Source of the DNA: a virus
IMG/VR virus record: IMGVR_UViG_3300025168_000333
Coordinates: 1-33,008 of that record
Strand: one strand, 5' to 3'
DNA: 33,008 nucleotides
Below, one piece after another: positions 29,712 through 33,008 of the stretch. Both the position numbers and the translations under genes were made by a program. The notes below the pieces were generated by a model. It was not told the DNA's origin. It was given only the letters and a program-made list of their open reading frames with translations, and did not search any database. Numbering within the stretch: the stretch's first letter is position 1; each line of letters starts with the position of its first letter.

Positions 29712-30183
29712 TTTTCAGGTTGTTTAGTGTTTTTCTTACTGTGTTTCCAATTGATTTGAAAGGTATTGAGGTTAACGCTGCAACCTTCCTGTAGCTACCG
29801 TGTTCAATCCATAGCTTCACAATGTCTGCGTCATACCAATGGTAGTCTTCTAGTAGGTTTTCTATTAGCTGTATGTCGGCTTCCTTTTCATAGTCATAGA
29901 AATCTTCATCTACTACGGTCGGGAGTGGTGTATCTCTGTCAAATAGCCCGTATTTGGTGGCAAAAGTTGAACGGGGTGACGTCCCCATGTTCATCATGGT
30001 TCTAATGACATACCAACGCAAGTACCCGCCTTCATTTATTTCGTGCCATTTGTCTTCAGGCATCTCTAACAACAGCAACGCCACTTCTTGAATTAAGTCG
30101 TCAGCGTGCTTCGCGGTTAGCTTTACGGCTAATTCGTTTAGGCTTTCATCTGAAATTAAATCAATAACGGCTTTACTTCTCAC
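29632..30183 (-). CDS. Sigma-70-like (ECF-type) protein
   Basis: A 183-residue protein built like a small sigma factor. A region 2-like part covers about 18-68 (KHADDLIQEVALLLLEMPED, then YLRWYVIRTMMNM), and a region 4-like helix-turn-helix covers about 118-156 (HGSYRKVAALTSIPFKSIGN, then TVRKTLNNLKND). An acidic linker joins them. It could direct host RNA polymerase to phage promoters, for example for the long operons that lack a visible housekeeping-type promoter. It could also be a non-sigma relative. It overlaps the previous gene by ATGA. Confidence 0.66.
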   Translation of the reverse strand: MRSKAVIDLISDESLNELAVKLTAKHADDLIQEVALLLLEMPEDKWHEINEGGYLRWYVIRTMMNMGTSPRSTFATKYGLFDRDTPLPTVVDEDFYDYEKEADIQLIENLLEDYHWYDADIVKLWIEHGSYRKVAALTSIPFKSIGNTVRKTLNNLKNDYIDHHIKRAIGGSTFTDIRRNSND

Positions 30184-30422
30184 GCATACAAATAGGCTAT
30201 TAATAGCGAAGATAGCAGCATAAGTGCCACCAAAGATATTAACAACCTGTTAAGCATAACGGTCATCTTGTGGCCTCGTTCCTTTGCTAAGTCTTGGTCG
30301 GGGTGTATGTTCATAAGTTTCAGTTTAATGTCTTGCATAATCATCACTTCATCTTCATCCTCATACCTGTACTCAGTCATAGTTATTGCCCTAAGAATTA
30401 AGGCTGCTTCTTTCTTTGTCAT
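30180..30422 (-). CDS. Small tail-anchored membrane protein (80 aa)
   Basis: An 80-residue protein with a charged soluble front part (TEYRYEDEDEVMIMQDIKLK) and one C-terminal membrane helix (LLISLVALMLLSSLLIAYLY). No family. It overlaps the preceding gene by 32 bases and the sigma-like gene by ATGA. The topology suggests an inner-membrane anchor that places a cytoplasmic domain; the function is not evident. Confidence 0.66.
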   Translation of the reverse strand: MTKKEAALILRAITMTEYRYEDEDEVMIMQDIKLKLMNIHPDQDLAKERGHKMTVMLNRLLISLVALMLLSSLLIAYLYA

Positions 30423-30603
30423 CTTCTTTGTTTTGGTTTACTATTTTATATCCTAACTTATGTAAATCTTCAATTAAATAACAAGTCATTGTAGTTTTAG
30501 GTGTTTTCTCAAAAAACTCATAACCTCTCTCTTTTATTATGTGAAGCAATACGTTTTGTTCTTCTGCGTCTTCATCTCCGAATAATTGTTCTATTTTACT
30601 CAT
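30391..30603 (-). CDS. Hypothetical protein (70 aa)
   Basis: A 70-residue acidic protein (MSKIEQLFGDEDAEEQNVLL at the start) with a mixed helix/strand core (YLIEDLHKLGYKIVNQNKED). No family recognised. It overlaps the 41-residue gene upstream by ATGA and the tail-anchored gene downstream by 32 bases. It belongs to a run of small early-type genes ahead of the sigma-like gene. Confidence 0.65.
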   Translation of the reverse strand: MSKIEQLFGDEDAEEQNVLLHIIKERGYEFFEKTPKTTMTCYLIEDLHKLGYKIVNQNKEDDKERSSLNS

Positions 30604-30725
30604 CTTCTTTGTTTTGGTTTAATGTTCTCAAGTCTATCAATGGATGTTAATATGGCGTCTAACTTCTTGACCATCTTTTCAGCCGTTAGCTTGTGCCCGT
30701 TTAGCTTGACAATTTTGCTGCTCAT
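30600..30725 (-). CDS. Small hypothetical protein (41 aa)
   Basis: A short gene from the ATG at 30725 to the TGA at 30600-30602. The product begins MSSKIVKLNGHKLTAEKMVK and is a basic, probably single-helix protein. ATGA overlaps at both ends, with the 62-residue gene before and the 70-residue gene after, are strong support that it is translated. No function is suggested by sequence. Confidence 0.72.
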   Translation of the reverse strand: MSSKIVKLNGHKLTAEKMVKKLDAILTSIDRLENIKPKQRR

Positions 30726-30910
30726 TTGACCACCTGTAATTCAGTTTTCACGCTCATTAGTTTATACAGTTTATCCTTTACCCTAACCCAACAAGACCCC
30801 TGCGGGTATTTGGTGTAGTATGACATAACCGCGTCTGTAATGTGTACGCCTTCAGGAATCTTAGCAAAGAATGTTTTTTCGCCTTCTTCAGTTTCTATGT
30901 AGTACTTCAT
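30722..30910 (-). CDS. Hypothetical protein (62 aa)
   Basis: I take the ATG at 30910 (62 residues); TTG or GTG starts at 30937 and 30934 would add eight or nine residues. It begins MKYYIETEEGEKTFFAKIPE and is an alpha/beta protein with a basic end. No family. It overlaps the 41-residue gene by ATGA. Confidence 0.62.
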   Translation of the reverse strand: MKYYIETEEGEKTFFAKIPEGVHITDAVMSYYTKYPQGSCWVRVKDKLYKLMSVKTELQVVK

Positions 30911-30955
30911 CTTATTTCCTAATACGTCTTTCACCAATGCATTTTTTTTAATCTA

Positions 30956-31606
30956 CTAGCTAATTGTGAACTTTCGTTTCAGGTGTACCTGCATAACAGC
31001 CCTGTCAAGATGGGACTGCTCAACTTTTCGCTTCACAGTTTTCCCGCCTTGAAATAATGTAGGCAACGTTCGCAAGTATTCAACTGCCATGCTTTTGACC
31101 TCCCGTTCATCTTCGTGCGTTACTAGCAGTTCACCTTTGTCCTGTGCGTATTTACGGGCGTGACTGTACGCCCAACCGTAAGGTGGTAACTTGTTACCGT
31201 TTTCTAAATACCATCGCTCAAGACCCTCGTAATAGGCTCGTTCCTTTCCGTCAATTCCTGTAAACTGTGAAAGTATGGGTGCGCTTTGGTGGTCGGGTTG
31301 TACGGGTTCAGGGCGTGCCCTTAGTTCTTGACGCTTCTTTTTGTAGCCTTGCAGCACAGCACCCCACCAACCTGTTGAAAGGCGTTGTATTTTCATTATG
31401 TCCCTAGTTGGTTCAATGCGACCGCTATACGACCCCCGAACCGCCTCAATTAATTCGAGGGGTGTAACTGTTTTAAATTCCTTCTTAAAGAAATCTATCA
31501 AAACAATTTTCTGCGCTGTTTCTAGAGGCGTTGCTGATATATATGCCGCCACTTGGTCAAGGGCGTCCCCGTAGTCCTTAGAAGTTGATGTCGTTAAGTT
31601 GCTCAT
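30956..31606 (-). CDS. Hypothetical protein (216 aa) next to replication genes
   Basis: A 216-residue, largely helical, basic protein. It starts MSNLTTSTSKDYGDALDQVA; the middle has TRDIMKIQRLSTGWWGAVLQ and PPYGWAYSHARKYAQDKGEL, and the end is strongly basic. I do not recognise a family. It overlaps the DUF6291-like replication protein by 29 bases and lies third after the DnaA-like gene, where helicase loaders or other replication helpers are often found. A replication role is context only. Confidence 0.6.
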   Translation of the reverse strand: MSNLTTSTSKDYGDALDQVAAYISATPLETAQKIVLIDFFKKEFKTVTPLELIEAVRGSYSGRIEPTRDIMKIQRLSTGWWGAVLQGYKKKRQELRARPEPVQPDHQSAPILSQFTGIDGKERAYYEGLERWYLENGNKLPPYGWAYSHARKYAQDKGELLVTHEDEREVKSMAVEYLRTLPTLFQGGKTVKRKVEQSHLDRAVMQVHLKRKFTIS

Positions 31607-32198
31607 TCACGTTGTTTTTAAGGTTGTACATGGCTTGGTCAATTGGTGTAGGCTTCTTTTTGTCTTTTATATCGAATACACCTTTCCACCCGTTTTCAAT
31701 TGACTGCTCAAGCATTAAGATAGCGTTTTGTTTGTCTTCTTTTTCCAAGCGGTTCACCATTTTGGTAATTGCTAGGTCAGTCATTTTAGACTTTATCTGT
31801 TTTCTGTGTTTCATAAACTCCAAAAAAGCCTCGTTTAGTTCAGGGTCGTTGAAGTATTTGTTTCTTACAGTTACATTAACATTAGCATTAACATTAACAT
31901 TATCATTAACAGCTACGTTTGCTTTGCTTTTCTTAGCATTGCTACGTTTTGCTAGTCCTCCCTTGCGTCCCGCTTCTGCTCTGTTGCTTCGCTTAGTTTG
32001 CCACCTGTCTAAATCTCGCTTCAATTGCTGTTTAATTGGCTCAAAACAGACTTCAATTAGCAGGTTGTCCGTTACGGGGTCTTTGTCGTTAACGTACCTT
32101 AGAACGTGTTTAAATAATTCCCCTGCACTCGTATCATCCAACTTTTCAACCGTATGTATTAAGTCGGCATACAGTACAAAACTTTTTTTGTCTTCCAT
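31578..32198 (-). CDS. Replication protein, DUF6291 front and DnaD-like end
   Basis: A 206-residue protein. Residues 1-90 match the DUF6291-type domain (SFVLYADLIHTVEKLDDTSA, then ELFKHVLRYVND and EAGRKGGLAKRSN, common in phage replication proteins). A linker of asparagine-valine repeats (NVNVNANVNVTV) follows, and the end (ILMLEQSIENGWKGVFDIKD) has the pattern of the DnaD-like C-terminal domain of replisome organisers. It probably binds the origin and helps load the host helicase. It sits directly after the DnaA-like gene with 12 bases between them. Confidence 0.66.
   Translation of the reverse strand: MEDKKSFVLYADLIHTVEKLDDTSAGELFKHVLRYVNDKDPVTDNLLIEVCFEPIKQQLKRDLDRWQTKRSNRAEAGRKGGLAKRSNAKKSKANVAVNDNVNVNANVNVTVRNKYFNDPELNEAFLEFMKHRKQIKSKMTDLAITKMVNRLEKEDKQNAILMLEQSIENGWKGVFDIKDKKKPTPIDQAMYNLKNNVNEQLNDINF
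31873..31910. repeat. Six tandem xCATTA hexamers
   Basis: The plus strand carries six consecutive hexamers of the form [A/G/T]CATTA, which code for the Asn-Val linker of the DUF6291-like protein on the minus strand. Such direct repeats inside a replication gene could act as iterons or an AT-rich unwinding element, but a plain low-complexity linker would look the same. Confidence 0.8.
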
Positions 32199-32210
32199 GT
32201 TTGTGTGTGT

Positions 32211-32708
32211 TTATTCTTGGTTCACTTCTAAATATAAAGCATCTTTTTTTATCCAACTTAATTCCTCTAGTTCAAAATGCCATTCTGCACGATACCCGAA
32301 ATGATTCAACATTACCATTACGTCACCCCGCAACGTGCTATCAAATTGAATCCAATCATCCATTTGTTTGAGGGCGTGTACCACAGTAGAATGATGTCGG
32401 TTAAATATTGCTCCAATGCTTTGAAGTGTTAAGTTGTTTGGTATTACTTGCTTTTTGATTGTCCAAAAAACACAATACCGAAGCGTTTTCAATTTGTGTA
32501 TTCTTGAACCACCTTCGGCATCTGCTCGGTCTACTTCATAATAGTTGCACCAATATTCAATGATGTCTTCTATTTTCTTTGCTTTTTCTTTGCTTTGAAT
32601 CTCAATATCTCGCACCCTGTGAATTATTACCGCTTCTTCTATTTCATCTAGAATTGGCTTGTGTTTTTCAATTATTGAATTGTACAAATCGCTGTTAGTT
32701 AAGTTCAT
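32211..32708 (-). CDS. DnaA domain IV-like DNA-binding protein
   Basis: A 165-residue protein. Residues 95-116 (LQSIGAIFNRHHSTVVHALK) match the DnaA C-terminal signature used to grip DnaA boxes; basic residues precede it (HKLKTLRYCVFWTIKKQVIP). No ATPase domain is present, so this is a free-standing domain IV with an extra N-terminal helix region. It probably binds repeats at the phage origin, or acts as a regulator. It overlaps the NinG-like gene by 14 bases and is followed by the DUF6291-like replication protein. The first 26 codons appear again at the start of the window. Confidence 0.75.
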   Translation of the reverse strand: MNLTNSDLYNSIIEKHKPILDEIEEAVIIHRVRDIEIQSKEKAKKIEDIIEYWCNYYEVDRADAEGGSRIHKLKTLRYCVFWTIKKQVIPNNLTLQSIGAIFNRHHSTVVHALKQMDDWIQFDSTLRGDVMVMLNHFGYRAEWHFELEELSWIKKDALYLEVNQE

Positions 32709-32757
32709 TTAATTTTAGTTTAAAAGTGTTTATTAATTCAATTAGGTCTTGGTCTGT
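32631..32757. repeat. Right copy of 127-bp exact terminal repeat
   Basis: Identical to bases 1-127. It is followed, up to the window end, by 251 bases that align without gaps to 128-378 but differ at about 39 positions. The two copies give a unit length of 32,630 bases if joined as a circle. Confidence 0.95.
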
Positions 32758-33008
32758 ATATTTTACTGTCTTGTTACTTTTTCTAAGTATTTCTTCTGCT
32801 TTTCCTACGTAGTGCTTTTGGTCTATGTAAATTGAAAACTTGTATTGCTCACCTTGCTTAAACATATTGCACCCGATACATTGCGCCCCGCAGTTGTCTT
32901 CGTCCCATCGCGTAGCGTATTTTGACCTACTAATGAAATGCCCGTTTTGCATCTGTTTAATAGGCTTTTGAACGCCACAGGTTACGCATATACAAGAACC
33001 GTATTTTG
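32695..33008 (-). CDS. ninG: NinG-like protein, diverged second copy, 5' end cut
   Basis: This is a second version of the gene at 65-457, lacking its start because the window ends. The open frame reaches the window edge (KYGSCICVTCGVQKP). Of about 104 codons visible, most nucleotide changes are silent. Amino-acid changes are few and mild (Thr/Ser, Arg/Lys, Glu/Asp, Ala/Val), with all cysteines and the NGHF motif kept. That is what two functional alleles from related strains would show. It is most simply a variant of the same gene brought in at the contig end, not a real duplication. Confidence 0.88.
   Translation of the reverse strand, partial: KYGSCICVTCGVQKPIKQMQNGHFISRSKYATRWDEDNCGAQCIGCNMFKQGEQYKFSIYIDQKHYVGKAEEILRKSNKTVKYTDQDLIELINTFKLKLNELN

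Noticed and set aside
30911-30945. Three-codon minigene (ATG CAT TGG TGA) before the 62-residue gene
   Set aside because: It has a good A-rich leader, but so short a frame can occur by chance and nothing else supports translation.
31585-32304. 239-residue open frame on the plus strand
   Set aside because: It is an antisense shadow of the replication genes with low-complexity Leu/Thr runs from the Asn-Val repeat.
1-33008. tRNA genes, CRISPR arrays, insertion sequences, integrase or attachment sites
   Set aside because: None was recognised by eye. No transposase or recombinase motif occurs, and tandem repeats found are coding or short leaders. A tRNA search by program was not possible here.

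Overview
The window looks like a complete or near-complete genome of a tailed (siphovirus-like) phage of a Bacteroidota host, probably a flavobacterium. It carries a full virion gene set (terminase, portal, prohead protease, scaffold, major capsid protein, tail tube, tail chaperone, tape measure), a lysis cassette and a recombination module. The host assignment rests on four promoters of the Bacteroidota type (GTTG, 17-19 nt, TAnnTTTG), A-rich or CAAACA-rich leaders in place of Shine-Dalgarno sites, and protein families typical of phages of this phylum. No integrase, clear repressor, DNA polymerase, helicase, tRNA or CRISPR array was seen, which points to a virulent phage that relies on host replication machinery.

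Every supported gene lies on the minus strand, so transcription runs from high to low coordinates. Genes are tightly packed, mostly with ATGA or TAATG overlaps. The longest stretch without a gene is about 160 bases (12314-12476, a terminator plus a promoter). Bases 1-127 are identical to 32631-32757, and the last 251 bases are a diverged second copy of the ninG-like gene found at the start. The natural reading is a circular map of about 32.63 kb whose contig end ran on into a strain variant.

Layout in transcription order. (1) 32.7-31.0 kb: DnaA-domain-IV-like protein, a DUF6291/DnaD-like replication protein and a 216-residue unknown. (2) 31.0-29.0 kb: small early-type genes, including a sigma-70-like protein. 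(3) 29.06-25.97 kb: a tightly overlapping block of ParB-like protein, bicupin, PAPS-reductase-like (IbrA-type) and second ParB-like (IbrB-type) genes, leading straight into small and large terminase (25.96-24.38 kb). (4) 24.3-23.8 kb: a two-gene cassette with its own promoter and terminator. (5) 23.7-15.3 kb: Gp88-like protein, tail chaperone with a programmed -1 frameshift, gp10-like protein, large tail proteins and tape measure. (6) 15.3-12.5 kb: prohead protease, scaffold, major capsid protein, tail tube. (7) 12.3-11.7 kb: another promoter/terminator cassette. (8) 11.6-6.7 kb: small virion-type proteins, portal fused to extra domains, connectors, LamG-like protein. (9) 6.66-5.31 kb: holin, GH24 endolysin and two overlapping spanin-like genes. 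(10) 5.3-2.6 kb: phosphoesterase, small proteins and two further promoter cassettes, one with a DUF932 gene. (11) 2.57-0.07 kb: HTH protein, ERF annealase, YqaJ-type exonuclease, SSB-like protein, PD-(D/E)XK-like protein and NinG-like nuclease, which runs back into the DnaA-like gene across the contig ends.

The most notable points are the ParB-cupin-PAPS reductase-ParB block joined to the packaging genes, the four near-identical promoters driving short self-contained cassettes, the tail chaperone frameshift at a nine-T run, the unusual order of virion modules, and the diverged terminal allele.
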